From: a virus
Strand: one strand, 5' to 3'
Length of the DNA: 64,000 nucleotides
IMG/VR virus record: IMGVR_UViG_3300025889_000109
Coordinates: 1 to 64,000 of that record
Both the position numbers and the translations under genes were made by a program. Shown piece after piece: positions 31,201-37,934 of this stretch (position 1 is the first letter of the stretch; every line of letters begins with the position of its first letter). The notes below the pieces were generated by a model. That model was not told the DNA's origin. It searched no databases and saw only the letters and a list, made by a program, of their open reading frames with translations.

Positions 31201-32823
31201 TTATGCTATTGCTAAATAGATGAATGTATCAGATGTATTAGAATCTAAACCATTTAATCTAAACCCATCAGTTATTAAACTTGTGTATCCTGAATTTGAA
31301 TCATCAGCATTTGTTGAATTTGGATACAAATATATATTGTTGCCTCTTACAGAATCTGTAATGCGCCAACTCGCTGAAGCTGTTGCATTTTTAACCAATA
31401 AAAATCTTGGATTAAATCCTAATCCCGTAATTGTTTGACCTCCTGAACTTCCATTCCCTACATAACTCCCCACCTTTTGATACCCGTCTACTGAATGGAA
31501 GCAGTACATAATATATTCGTTTGTATTTCCATTGAAGTCTGCCGTTGTTCCTGTCCAAGTTATGGTTGAAGAAGAAGGAGTAAAGAATGTATCACTTGTT
31601 GATGCGTTAGTAGTATTTAAACCTTCAAATCTTCTTGTTGAAGCTCCTGATTTTTCAAATACAAACCAATTCGCTACAGCATTGGTTCTTTTAAATATAA
31701 CTAATTCAGGCGCTGAACTTAATCCGTGTCCAACAGATTGCGTTGTTCCCCCATTCCCTGTATACTTCACAATACTAAACCCTGCATTAGGATTTGCAGA
31801 TACTGTTGAGGCGATAGTGCCTTGCGTATTATTATTAAGAGTCGGTATTCCCCCACCTTTAAACGCATAAGAAACAAAAGTTGCATTGTTTGTATTACTA
31901 TCCGTCCAAGCACCAATAGACCAGCCGTTTGAATTAAAAGAAGTCAATGAATCTGCCTGTATTGCTTCTGCGTGAGTGCCTGCAGTGTATATTCTTTTTG
32001 TTGCGCCTCGAACAGAATCAAAAACATTCATTTTTTCAGCAAAAGATCTTGATTTTGTAAGCACCAAATCAGGTTGGAAGTCAAGCGATGTGATTGATTG
32101 TGTGCTTCCGTTTCCCGTATAAGTAACAATGTCAAAATTTTCAGTGTTAACAAAAGCAGCATTAACTGTTATAGAAAAGTTTCTTGGGGTTGATTGATTT
32201 TCATCATCTATAGCTTCAATAGTAAAGCTGTATAATGTTGTTGAGGTTTCTGCAGTTGTAGTACCATTAATATTAGCTCCCGAAAGTGACAGCCCAGTTG
32301 GTAGTGCTCCATTGGTAATATTAAATGTAATAGTACCACCATCGGGTTCTGTAGCTTGTAATGTTATTGTAGATATTGTAGTACTAGATTCAAATGTACC
32401 TAAACTACCTGCGGCAGTTGTCCATGTTGGAACACCATTATATGATATACCATTAACAAATGTACCCGATGCTCCAGTAACACCATTAGTTACAACAATA
32501 TCATAATCTCCAGCTGCTTTTGCTGGGGTTGTAATTGTAAGTTGTGTATTTGATGTATGTGCTACGGAAGGGGCAGCTGTTCCACCAATAGTTACTGTCA
32601 TACCACTAGTAGCAAACCCAGTACCTGTTAAAACAACTGTTTGACCACCTGCGGGGTCTGCCGCAGTATCATCACCAGGATAGGTTACAGATGTAACTGA
32701 TGGTCCAGTTGAAGCTTGGCCCCATGTCATGCTGCCATCGCCATTACTCATTAAAAAATAACCATCTGTTCCGTGCCCAACGACACCGTAAAACATTCCT
32801 GCTTTTATATTGGTATTTGCCAT
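31201..32823 (-). CDS. tail fibre with TIG and Ig domains and variable C-terminal tip
   Basis: This 540-aa protein has an N-terminal attachment part (ANTNIKAGMFYGVVGHGTDG) and an IPT/TIG domain (SVTSVTYPGDD to VNGISYNG). A putative Ig domain (VPTWTTAAGSLGTF to NFSITVNA) follows. The tip has two repeats of about 90 residues (FDIVTYTGNGSTQ and FSIVKYTGNGGTTQ), similar to a phage tail DUF7483-type module. The TIG-Ig part is a paralogue of that in the 499-aa fibre. It is separated from the main fibre cluster by the lysis and chaperonin genes, so it is likely a second, independently evolving adhesin. Confidence 0.8.
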   Translation of the reverse strand: MANTNIKAGMFYGVVGHGTDGYFLMSNGDGSMTWGQASTGPSVTSVTYPGDDTAADPAGGQTVVLTGTGFATSGMTVTIGGTAAPSVAHTSNTQLTITTPAKAAGDYDIVVTNGVTGASGTFVNGISYNGVPTWTTAAGSLGTFESSTTISTITLQATEPDGGTITFNITNGALPTGLSLSGANINGTTTAETSTTLYSFTIEAIDDENQSTPRNFSITVNAAFVNTENFDIVTYTGNGSTQSITSLDFQPDLVLTKSRSFAEKMNVFDSVRGATKRIYTAGTHAEAIQADSLTSFNSNGWSIGAWTDSNTNNATFVSYAFKGGGIPTLNNNTQGTIASTVSANPNAGFSIVKYTGNGGTTQSVGHGLSSAPELVIFKRTNAVANWFVFEKSGASTRRFEGLNTTNASTSDTFFTPSSSTITWTGTTADFNGNTNEYIMYCFHSVDGYQKVGSYVGNGSSGGQTITGLGFNPRFLLVKNATASASWRITDSVRGNNIYLYPNSTNADDSNSGYTSLITDGFRLNGLDSNTSDTFIYLAIA

Positions 32824-33059
32824 TATTTAGTATTATTGATTTTTGTGCCCTTACCAAAACCACTACGGTTTCTTTTTGTAGATACAAAGGACATTGTAGT
32901 ATGATCGTAGTCCATACCGTCTATATTCTTACCGTTGCTTTTAGCTACACGGCGTTTACGTTGGTTTTCAGCCTTCATGGCCCGGCGCCGAGGAGTCATC
33001 GCGACAGCTTTATCTCGCGTTTTCTTACGACGCTGGGCTTCTGGTGAAAGCTTTTGCAT
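32823..33059 (-). CDS. small basic protein, degenerate HNH-like
   Basis: The 78-aa protein is very basic (QKLSPEAQRRKKTRDKAVAM, then MTPRRRAMKAENQRKRR). The second half, with GMDYDHTTMSFVS, resembles the DHxxG region of small phage HNH-like proteins but lacks a complete H-N-H set. It may bind DNA. It shares its stop/start with the fibre gene. Confidence 0.5.
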   Translation of the reverse strand: MQKLSPEAQRRKKTRDKAVAMTPRRRAMKAENQRKRRVAKSNGKNIDGMDYDHTTMSFVSTKRNRSGFGKGTKINNTK

Positions 33060-33523
33060 TAGTATTTCTTTTTAAGAGACGGTTTAGATTTACCTTTACC
33101 AACTGGTGCATCTTTTTTACCGTACATTTTAGCAGGAGATTTCTTACTTGCGCCTCCTTTTGTTTTGTGGTATACTCTAAGCTCTTGTGCAGTCATATCA
33201 CTTCTACGACCACCTGTAGTGTATTTACCTGATTCAATTTCTTCTTTTCTTTTAGCCGATGCTGTTTTGTATTGCCCAGCAGATTCATGCGCACCAGCAA
33301 TGTTTCTTTCAACTTGCTCCTTAATAGTTTTAGGTGACTTTGCAGTTACCACAACCTCTTTAAGTTTTTCAGTTTTAATTTTATCCTTACCTTCAGTTTT
33401 CTTTACCGGTGATTCAGGGGCTGCTTCAATAGCATCCTTCAATTGCTGAGGTAGATTCTTTTGTTTTCCTACTAAGGCTTTCATAAGTGGCCCCTTCGGA
33501 TTCATTTTAAATGGTGATCCCAT
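33059..33523 (-). CDS. basic protein with EVVVTA motif
   Basis: The 154-aa, Lys-rich protein is the first gene of the leftward late region. It contains EKLKEVVVTAKSPKTIKE at about residues 52-69, a sequence like the start of TonB-dependent receptor plug regions. A similar ELEEVIITANEYKS occurs in the 2298-aa virion protein. The C-terminal half (DMTAQELRVYHKTKGGASKK) is disordered and basic. It is probably a DNA-binding or virion protein; the motif's role is unknown. Confidence 0.55.
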   Translation of the reverse strand: MGSPFKMNPKGPLMKALVGKQKNLPQQLKDAIEAAPESPVKKTEGKDKIKTEKLKEVVVTAKSPKTIKEQVERNIAGAHESAGQYKTASAKRKEEIESGKYTTGGRRSDMTAQELRVYHKTKGGASKKSPAKMYGKKDAPVGKGKSKPSLKKKY

Positions 33524-33856
33524 AGTTTAAGTTTTTAATGATTAATCAATATTTTAACATGCATGTATTATAACTTGTTATATTACGTTTAATAAAAATT
33601 ATTTAAATTACTCTTTATTATATACTAAAAGTGCGACATTAGCCCCCTACATATATTATATTAACGCCCTATTGTCACAGTTTTGAGGTAAATAAAAAGC
33701 AGCCCCACCCGGCTTGAAATATTACGTTAGATAATTATAGGTTATGTATTACACGTAACTACTTGACTACCAGCCACTTAAACAAAACCACTTTTACAAT
33801 ACCACCCCCCAACTGTTTGTATATCAATATGTTATGTTTTTAGGTTTTTATATAAC
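33524..33856. promoter_or_regulatory. divergent intergenic control region
   Basis: No convincing gene was found in this spacer between the leftward and rightward gene blocks. It holds a 14-bp inverted repeat TATAACTTGTTATA (33569-33582), overlapping a minus-strand TATAAT that could serve a promoter for the leftward genes. It also holds a direct repeat, ATATTACGTT at about 33579 and 33719. A runoff of C-rich and T-rich tracts lies toward 33820. A replication origin is possible but not shown; I saw no clear DnaA box cluster. Confidence 0.45.
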
Positions 33857-33857
33857 T

Positions 33858-33893
33858 TTTACAAAGTAAACACGAAACTATTTGGATAATATA
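33858..33893 (+). promoter_or_regulatory. early promoter P1 (CACGA-N8-GGATAATAT)
   Basis: TTTACAAAG followed by TAAACACGA, 8 nt, then GGATAATAT. First of seven copies with identical 8-nt spacing; TTACAA lies about 18 nt upstream of GATAAT, as a sigma-70-like -35 would. Confidence 0.75.
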
Positions 33894-33935
33894 TATGAAA
33901 ATAAATAATAAAGTTTTTAAAAAAATAAAAATAAA

Positions 33936-33970
33936 ATTACAAAGTAAGCACGAAGCAAATTGGATAATAT
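33936..33970 (+). promoter_or_regulatory. early promoter P2
   Basis: TTACAAAGTAAGCACGA, 8 nt (AGCAAATT), GGATAATAT. It lies just upstream of the 48-aa ORF at 33995. Confidence 0.75.
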
Positions 33971-33994
33971 AAATGTAACCAAAAAATAGAAATT

Positions 33995-34141
33995 ATGAAA
34001 ATGTATAAAGTAACTAAAACAACACAATGGAATTGTAAAGGCAATATGCGAAACTATATTAAATATATGAAAGCAAATAGTATTGAAGAAGTTATAAAAC
34101 ATTTTGGAACTGAAAATATATTAGAAGTAGAAGAATGTTAA
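33995..34141 (+). CDS. small early protein (48 aa)
   Basis: First substantial gene of the rightward early block, preceded by tandem promoters P1 and P2. MKMYKVTKTTQWNCKGNMRN opens a basic-to-acidic protein ending NILEVEEC. No family recognised. Its stop codon lies at the edge of promoter P3. Confidence 0.55.
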   Translation: MKMYKVTKTTQWNCKGNMRNYIKYMKANSIEEVIKHFGTENILEVEEC

Positions 34142-34175
34142 TTACAAACTAAATACGAACCTCATCGGATAATAT
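34141..34175 (+). promoter_or_regulatory. early promoter P3
   Basis: ATTACAAACTAAATACGA, 8 nt (ACCTCATC), GGATAATAT. It overlaps the stop of the previous gene. Confidence 0.75.
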
Positions 34176-34197
34176 ATATGAACTTTAAAACACACAC

Positions 34198-34338
34198 ATG
34201 CAACTAACTAAACAAGAACTCAACCTCATCTATCATTGCCTACAAGATTGTGCTAACTCCGATGACTGGCAACATATGCAAGAACCCATCTGGGGAACAT
34301 TAAGCAAAATACAGCAAATGGCTAATAATATTAAGTAA
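34198..34338 (+). CDS. small early protein (46 aa)
   Basis: ATG 34198 follows P3. The product begins MQLTKQELNLIYHCLQDCAN, a two-helix protein with a hydrophilic end. Unknown function; part of the presumed host-takeover set. An earlier ATG at 34178 gives only a 9-codon frame. Confidence 0.55.
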   Translation: MQLTKQELNLIYHCLQDCANSDDWQHMQEPIWGTLSKIQQMANNIK

Positions 34339-34413
34339 AAATGCTTTTCAAGCTAACAGACTTAGCTTAATAACAGTAAACAATAAAACATTAACAAATA
34401 AAACACACACCTT

Positions 34414-34590
34414 ATGACTACTAAATTAAAACGTAAAATTGAAAAACAAAACAAATCAACTGAAAAGAAAATGGGTACTTATCTCCTTGGTATGAAAGGA
34501 ACTACAAAAATATCCTTTGCTAGAAATGCACACTGGAACCATATTGACACGACTAAAGTCTACTATGCTTACACTAGACTACAAGCCTAA
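34414..34590 (+). CDS. small basic early protein (58 aa)
   Basis: The 58-aa product begins MTTKLKRKIEKQNKSTEKKM, a Lys-rich helix, then ISFARNAHWNHIDTTKV. It is preceded by an A-rich leader like those of other early genes (TTAACAAATAAAACACACAC). Function unknown; nucleic-acid binding is possible from its charge. Confidence 0.55.
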   Translation: MTTKLKRKIEKQNKSTEKKMGTYLLGMKGTTKISFARNAHWNHIDTTKVYYAYTRLQA

Positions 34591-34612
34591 CACGATACCA
34601 AATGGATAATAT
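34581..34612 (+). promoter_or_regulatory. early promoter P4
   Basis: ACAAGCCTAACACGA, 8 nt (TACCAAAT), GGATAATAT, overlapping the end of the 58-aa gene. Confidence 0.7.
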
Positions 34613-34631
34613 AAACGTAAAACAAAAGCAA

Positions 34632-34769
34632 ATGAAAGTAATTGACTGGAACATAACTGGAAGTTTAACCAAAAACAAATACAACCTCAACTTAAAATAT
34701 GTTGATGGCACAAAAAAAACAATAACTGATACACTAACTGAATTAACTAAAATAATTAAAACAATATGA
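34632..34769 (+). CDS. small early protein (45 aa)
   Basis: MKVIDWNITGSLTKNKYNLN opens a mostly beta protein of 45 aa. It follows P4 by about 20 nt and overlaps the next gene start by 4 nt (ATGA). Unknown function. Confidence 0.5.
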   Translation: MKVIDWNITGSLTKNKYNLNLKYVDGTKKTITDTLTELTKIIKTI

Positions 34770-34906
34770 ACACATCACACACAAAATTAATGGACTGGGT
34801 AAACACGCTTGATTTACCATGCGAAGAAAAGATAAACAGAATATACAAGTACTACGATTGGCCACTGAGCTATGATGAGACAAAAGAATACTTAATCAAC
34901 AATTAA
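34766..34906 (+). CDS. small acidic early protein (46 aa)
   Basis: The 46-aa product includes MDWVNTLDLPCEEKINRIYK and YYDWPLSYDETKEY, a helical, slightly acidic protein. Coupled to its upstream neighbour by an ATGA overlap. Unknown function. Confidence 0.5.
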   Translation: MNTSHTKLMDWVNTLDLPCEEKINRIYKYYDWPLSYDETKEYLINN

Positions 34907-34907
34907 T

Positions 34908-35075
34908 ATGCTAAACGAATTGCAAATACTAAAAGGTAAAATACAAATGATTGACGAGCTGAAGCTTGACAATATGACGATTGACCAACAAGAGCAATTG
35001 CTATACACACACCAGCGTTTAATTGACGAATACAATAACTTAAGAAACGAAATTAGAAAAACATATATACTATGA
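34908..35075 (+). CDS. small coiled-coil early protein (55 aa)
   Basis: MLNELQILKGKIQMIDELKL and later LLYTHQRLIDEYNNLRNEIR form a helical, probably dimeric coiled coil. It starts 1 nt after the previous stop and overlaps the next start. Unknown function. Confidence 0.5.
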   Translation: MLNELQILKGKIQMIDELKLDNMTIDQQEQLLYTHQRLIDEYNNLRNEIRKTYIL

Positions 35076-35383
35076 TGATACGACGAACCACAATGAACGA
35101 ATATCTAATACAAGAATTCTTAAAAGATAACTTAAAAGGTTATGAAGCAAGTCACAATGGCCATTGGTATTTCTCTCTTGAAAACAATACACTTTATGGG
35201 GGTAAAATACTAAAGCTTAGAAATGATATGGGCTACACAATTATCAGAATAAATAAAGACAACATATATTACTGTGCTGAGCGTATACAAGAAACATTAA
35301 GAAACTTAAATAATATAATCGAACAAGAAAAATCAATTAACGAATATTGTAGCAAGAATGCTTGGACATATTCAGGAACTTAA
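35072..35383 (+). CDS. early protein of unknown function (103 aa)
   Basis: Most of this product looks like one folded domain (NEYLIQEFLKDNLKGYEASH, HWYFSLENNTLYGGKIL). The start may be the first ATG (35072) or the ATG eleven nt upstream of NEYLIQ. No family recognised. Coupled to its upstream neighbour. Confidence 0.6.
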   Translation: MMIRRTTMNEYLIQEFLKDNLKGYEASHNGHWYFSLENNTLYGGKILKLRNDMGYTIIRINKDNIYYCAERIQETLRNLNNIIEQEKSINEYCSKNAWTYSGT

Positions 35384-35393
35384 AAATAAATAT

Positions 35394-35489
35394 ATGGAAA
35401 CACTATTTCAATTACAAAACCTCGACACAGGCTTTTTATTAGGTCTATTATTAACTGGAGTTATTTTAATTTTAACTGAATTATCATGA
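35394..35489 (+). CDS. single-pass membrane peptide (31 aa)
   Basis: The 31-aa product is METLFQLQNL followed by a hydrophobic run GFLLGLLLTGVILILT, a single membrane span. Small membrane peptides are common in phage early regions and can act on host envelope or transport. Overlaps the next gene start (TCATGA). Confidence 0.45.
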   Translation: METLFQLQNLDTGFLLGLLLTGVILILTELS

Positions 35490-35662
35490 TAGATATGAGA
35501 CCAAACCCATTAATTAAACAATACCACGACAAACTACAAGATACTGTAGATTTGATTGATGAGCTAGTTGAGCTGGGTGTTAATTATGAATTCTTTATGA
35601 ATGCACAAATTTCACATAAGAATTTAAAAAAGATTAAAAAACTTTTAAAATATATAGGATGA
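35486..35662 (+). CDS. small helical early protein (58 aa)
   Basis: The 58-aa protein begins MIDMRPNPLIKQYHDKLQDT with a helical end, ISHKNLKKIKKLLKYIG. Both ends overlap neighbours by 4 nt, showing a translationally coupled series. Function unknown. Confidence 0.5.
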   Translation: MIDMRPNPLIKQYHDKLQDTVDLIDELVELGVNYEFFMNAQISHKNLKKIKKLLKYIG

Positions 35663-35766
35663 ATACAATTGAATGTAATTATTGCAAATCAACAGAAGTA
35701 ACATACAACCAATTAATTATGGATAGTTATTGTGCTGAATGTGGTGAATGGCAAGACGGTGAATAA
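35659..35766 (+). CDS. mini zinc-ribbon protein (35 aa)
   Basis: The product has CNYC and CAEC cysteine pairs separated by 16 residues, a classic zinc-ribbon layout in only 35 aa. Such peptides often bind RNA polymerase, ribosomes or DNA. A second one lies at 36731-36847. Function unknown. Confidence 0.6.
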   Translation: MNTIECNYCKSTEVTYNQLIMDSYCAECGEWQDGE

Positions 35767-35782
35767 CAAGACAATTAATAAG

Positions 35783-35956
35783 ATGACAGCAAAATACATA
35801 ACTGTAATTGATTATCATCAAGGCAATGTAAACACATACCCTATAGAATTATGGGATATGGATAATAAAGATATAATTGAAACACTCCTCGAGCTGGGCC
35901 ATATATCTACAAATTGCAAATGGTTAATACACACAGACGAACCCATGACACATTAA
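35783..35956 (+). CDS. small early protein, paralogue of 36295-36501 (57 aa)
   Basis: ATG 35783 (MTAKYITVIDYHQGNVNTYP) fits better than an upstream ATG at 35732, whose extra residues overlap the zinc-ribbon gene. The pattern YITVIDY...G...., then II-x-x-L, then WLIHTDEP, recurs in the 68-aa protein at 36295-36501. They are duplicates or members of one early-gene family. Function unknown. Confidence 0.6.
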   Translation: MTAKYITVIDYHQGNVNTYPIELWDMDNKDIIETLLELGHISTNCKWLIHTDEPMTH

Positions 35957-36027
35957 TTGCTATACACAATTACAAACTAAACACGACAACAAACAGATAA
36001 TACTAACAAATAACAAACACAATTATG
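35955..36027 (+). repeat. long leader repeat, copy 1
   Basis: AATTGCTATACACAATTACAAA, an early promoter, then TAACAAATAACAAACACA before ATG. Nearly the same sequence stands at 36224-36297, about 70 nt each. Both lead into early genes. Confidence 0.75.
35969..36003 (+). promoter_or_regulatory. early promoter P5
   Basis: ATTACAAACTAAACACGA, 8 nt (CAACAAAC), AGATAATAC. The -10 element deviates by one base from the others (AGATAATAC). Confidence 0.7.
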
Positions 36028-36225
36028 AAAACATTTAACAGATACAAACAAAATTTAAAAATGGTTGGTAACGACGTCTATTCATATGATACACACGTTG
36101 CTGAAATAAAAGACGGTAAACTATACAAATTAAAATGGCATGTTTTAGGGGTTGGCTCAGCGTCACGAACAACAACAAAGCATATTAATTACGTCGCAGA
36201 AGAATTAAACCTTGAAATTGCATAA
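36025..36225 (+). CDS. conserved small phage protein (DUF8033-like)
   Basis: The 66-aa product opens MKTFNRYKQNLKMVGNDVYS and contains THVAEIKDGKLYKLKW and TTTKHINYVAEELNL. I recall this as a small conserved phage protein of unknown function (a DUF8033-like member). It follows P5 and its own A-rich leader. Confidence 0.6.
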   Translation: MKTFNRYKQNLKMVGNDVYSYDTHVAEIKDGKLYKLKWHVLGVGSASRTTTKHINYVAEELNLEIA

Positions 36226-36297
36226 TTTGCTATACACAATTTACAAAGCAAACACGACATTATCAGGATAATATTAACAAATAACAAACACACTATG
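36224..36297 (+). repeat. long leader repeat, copy 2
   Basis: ATTTGCTATACACAATTTACAAAG, early promoter P6, then TTAACAAATAACAAACACAC before the ATG. See the first copy at 35955-36027. A third, partial copy (AACAAATAACAAACA) is near 37519. Confidence 0.75.
36241..36275 (+). promoter_or_regulatory. early promoter P6
   Basis: TTACAAAGCAAACACGA, 8 nt (CATTATCA), GGATAATATT, the best match to the consensus. Confidence 0.8.
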
Positions 36298-36501
36298 CAC
36301 TATTTAACAATTTTAGATTATAACTCTGGAATAATTATCCAGATAGACATGGAAGAAGTAACAGGATACGACTACCATTGGTCAACTGAAGGATTTGAAA
36401 ACTTCATAACTGAAGACTTAAAACTAAATCTTGATGAAATTAACTGGATGACACATTCAGACCCAGATATTAGAACAAATAGAGATTTTGAAAACCTATA
36501 A
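36295..36501 (+). CDS. small early protein, paralogue of 35783-35956 (68 aa)
   Basis: MHYLTILDYNSGIIIQIDME and later INWMTHSDPDIRT match YITVIDY and WLIHTDEP of the 57-aa protein, so both share one family. It follows P6. Function unknown. Confidence 0.6.
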   Translation: MHYLTILDYNSGIIIQIDMEEVTGYDYHWSTEGFENFITEDLKLNLDEINWMTHSDPDIRTNRDFENL

Positions 36502-36515
36502 ATAACAAACACACT

Positions 36516-36734
36516 ATGACAATTATTTTAACACAAAATGAAGAACCAATCATGGGTATAGACGGTCTAATGTATGTAGACGGACGATTAAGTATTGATA
36601 ACGTTCGATTAAAAGTAAAAGAGCATAATGACTCACTAAAGAAAAATTTTCCACACAAAATAGCTGATGGATTTTATTTTGCAGGGTCAAGCGGTTATCC
36701 ATTAAAAAGAATTTCAAAAACATATTCATTATGA
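36516..36734 (+). CDS. early protein of unknown function (72 aa)
   Basis: The product starts MTIILTQNEEPIMGIDGLMY, with Asp/Lys-rich helices and an aromatic end (ADGFYFAGSSGYPLKR). It has the A-rich leader (AATAACAAACACAC) but no full promoter copy, so it is probably read from P6. Function unknown. Confidence 0.55.
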   Translation: MTIILTQNEEPIMGIDGLMYVDGRLSIDNVRLKVKEHNDSLKKNFPHKIADGFYFAGSSGYPLKRISKTYSL

Positions 36735-36847
36735 TAACAGAATGCTCATACTGCAATGAACCATTACAAGAAGAAGAAATAGAATTTTATAACACATACG
36801 TAGATGCAATGCCACTTTGCACAAACTGCGGAATTAAATTATGGTAA
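36731..36847 (+). CDS. mini zinc-ribbon protein (38 aa)
   Basis: CSYC and CTNC pairs, about 21 residues apart, mark a small zinc-binding ribbon. It is the second such peptide in this block, after the one at 35659. It overlaps the preceding gene by 4 nt. Confidence 0.6.
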   Translation: MITECSYCNEPLQEEEIEFYNTYVDAMPLCTNCGIKLW

Positions 36848-36848
36848 T

Positions 36849-37028
36849 ATGAACAAAATAGTACAACAAATGGCCGACCATTGTATTGAAGTTATTGACG
36901 AATACATTGACAACACAATACACTGGCAACTTGACGACGAAGACCTTGAAGGTAGCGACTTAGATGAATTAGAATTAAAAATTAAACAACAAATATTATT
37001 TACATTAATTAAAAGAGTAACAAAATGA
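36849..37028 (+). CDS. small acidic early protein (59 aa)
   Basis: ATG 36849 fits the spacing better than an upstream in-frame ATG at 36804. The protein is helical and acidic (NKIVQQMADHCIEVIDEYID, LDDEDLEGSDLDELELKI). Small acidic proteins of this sort can mimic nucleic acid, but no such role is shown. Confidence 0.5.
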   Translation: MNKIVQQMADHCIEVIDEYIDNTIHWQLDDEDLEGSDLDELELKIKQQILFTLIKRVTK

Positions 37029-37351
37029 CACACATTGAGCAACTAGAAAAATTACTAAATGTAAAAATTATTGAAGACTGGGAGTGGAATTCTGAATTGC
37101 AAATCTATACTCAATCAACAGCCGATGGCTATGAAGTATATATAATAACTCATAACCCTAAAGAACTTGACTGGGAAAATGATGTATACTATTACGAACC
37201 AAGCTTTGATGATATTATTGAACGCATTGAAGAAGTTGAAAGCTATAATGATGAACCTGCAATTATCTATTGTTCAGATATTGAACAATTCTTTAATGAA
37301 TATGAAATAGAAAATTATATTGAACAACATAAAGACGAAGAAGATGACTAA
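37025..37351 (+). CDS. acidic early protein (108 aa)
   Basis: Very acidic, with about thirty Asp/Glu residues. MTHIEQLEKLLNVKIIEDWE begins a helix, then a beta segment and an acidic stretch (FDDIIERIEEVESYNDEP). The high negative charge raises the option of a DNA mimic or anti-restriction factor; nothing proves it. Overlaps its neighbours. Confidence 0.55.
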   Translation: MTHIEQLEKLLNVKIIEDWEWNSELQIYTQSTADGYEVYIITHNPKELDWENDVYYYEPSFDDIIERIEEVESYNDEPAIIYCSDIEQFFNEYEIENYIEQHKDEEDD

Positions 37352-37514
37352 AACTAAAAAAGAAATGCCATATGATTTTTGGAACCACGGTATTAATCCA
37401 ATTTTAGGGTATAGATGGACACAACCACCTATGACACCACAAGAATCAAAACGTAATAAAAATGAATATCCAGAAATTGACGATTACAATCCAAACACGG
37501 AATACTCTGGATAA
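37344..37514 (+). CDS. small Pro-rich early protein (56 aa)
   Basis: ATG 37344 (MTKTKKEMPYDFWNHGINP) is inside the previous gene's end. The product contains GYRWTQPPMTPQESK and ends NPNTEYSG. I recall similar MPYDFW-type proteins in phages. Promoter P7 overlaps its 3' end. Confidence 0.5.
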   Translation: MTKTKKEMPYDFWNHGINPILGYRWTQPPMTPQESKRNKNEYPEIDDYNPNTEYSG

Positions 37515-37517
37515 TAT
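37484..37517 (+). promoter_or_regulatory. early promoter P7
   Basis: TTACAATCCAAACACGG, 8 nt (AATACTCT), GGATAATATT. One base differs from CACGA. It is embedded in the end of a coding frame, evidence that the motif is under its own selection. Confidence 0.7.
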
Positions 37518-37549
37518 TAACAAATAACAAACAATTAAAATTAAATATT

Positions 37550-37780
37550 ATGAACACACAATTACAAAATTACTTAGACCTGTTAAACAAAGTTGAACGC
37601 ATTGAAAAATTAACTAATGGCGACTGGGATACAAGATACTATCTTGAAAAAATTATCCCACCACTTTGGGCCGATGGATTTGATGTTGAAGATATAATTG
37701 ATTACATAACAATTAAAATACACAGCACAATAACAAAGCTTGAAAACGAACAACAAATTATAACAACAAACACAAAATAA
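37550..37780 (+). CDS. early protein of unknown function (76 aa)
   Basis: MNTQLQNYLDLLNKVERIEK opens a mainly helical protein; DVEDIIDYITIKIHSTIT is in the second half. It follows P7 and the A-rich leader. No family recognised. Confidence 0.55.
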   Translation: MNTQLQNYLDLLNKVERIEKLTNGDWDTRYYLEKIIPPLWADGFDVEDIIDYITIKIHSTITKLENEQQIITTNTK

Positions 37781-37926
37781 TGGCAGGTAATAAATTTGAC
37801 ACACAATTTGCTATACACAAACCAAAAATTTATAGCTTAACTTTCAAAGATTTGTATAATGAAGATTGTACAATGACTGGTACACCAAGTCAAGTTATAA
37901 ACTATATACTTAAACAGCAACTATAA
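37780..37926 (+). CDS. small early protein (48 aa)
   Basis: MAGNKFDTQFAIHKPKIYSL followed by TGTPSQVINYILKQQL. It overlaps its neighbour's stop by one base. Its DNA includes TTTGCTATACACAA, the same string that precedes leader repeats 1 and 2. Function unknown. Confidence 0.45.
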   Translation: MAGNKFDTQFAIHKPKIYSLTFKDLYNEDCTMTGTPSQVINYILKQQL

Positions 37927-37934
37927 TATATATA

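Noticed and set aside
33895-33972. Plus-strand 25-codon ORF starting just after promoter P1
   Set aside because: Lys/Asn-rich string that runs through the second promoter; likely noncoding leader.
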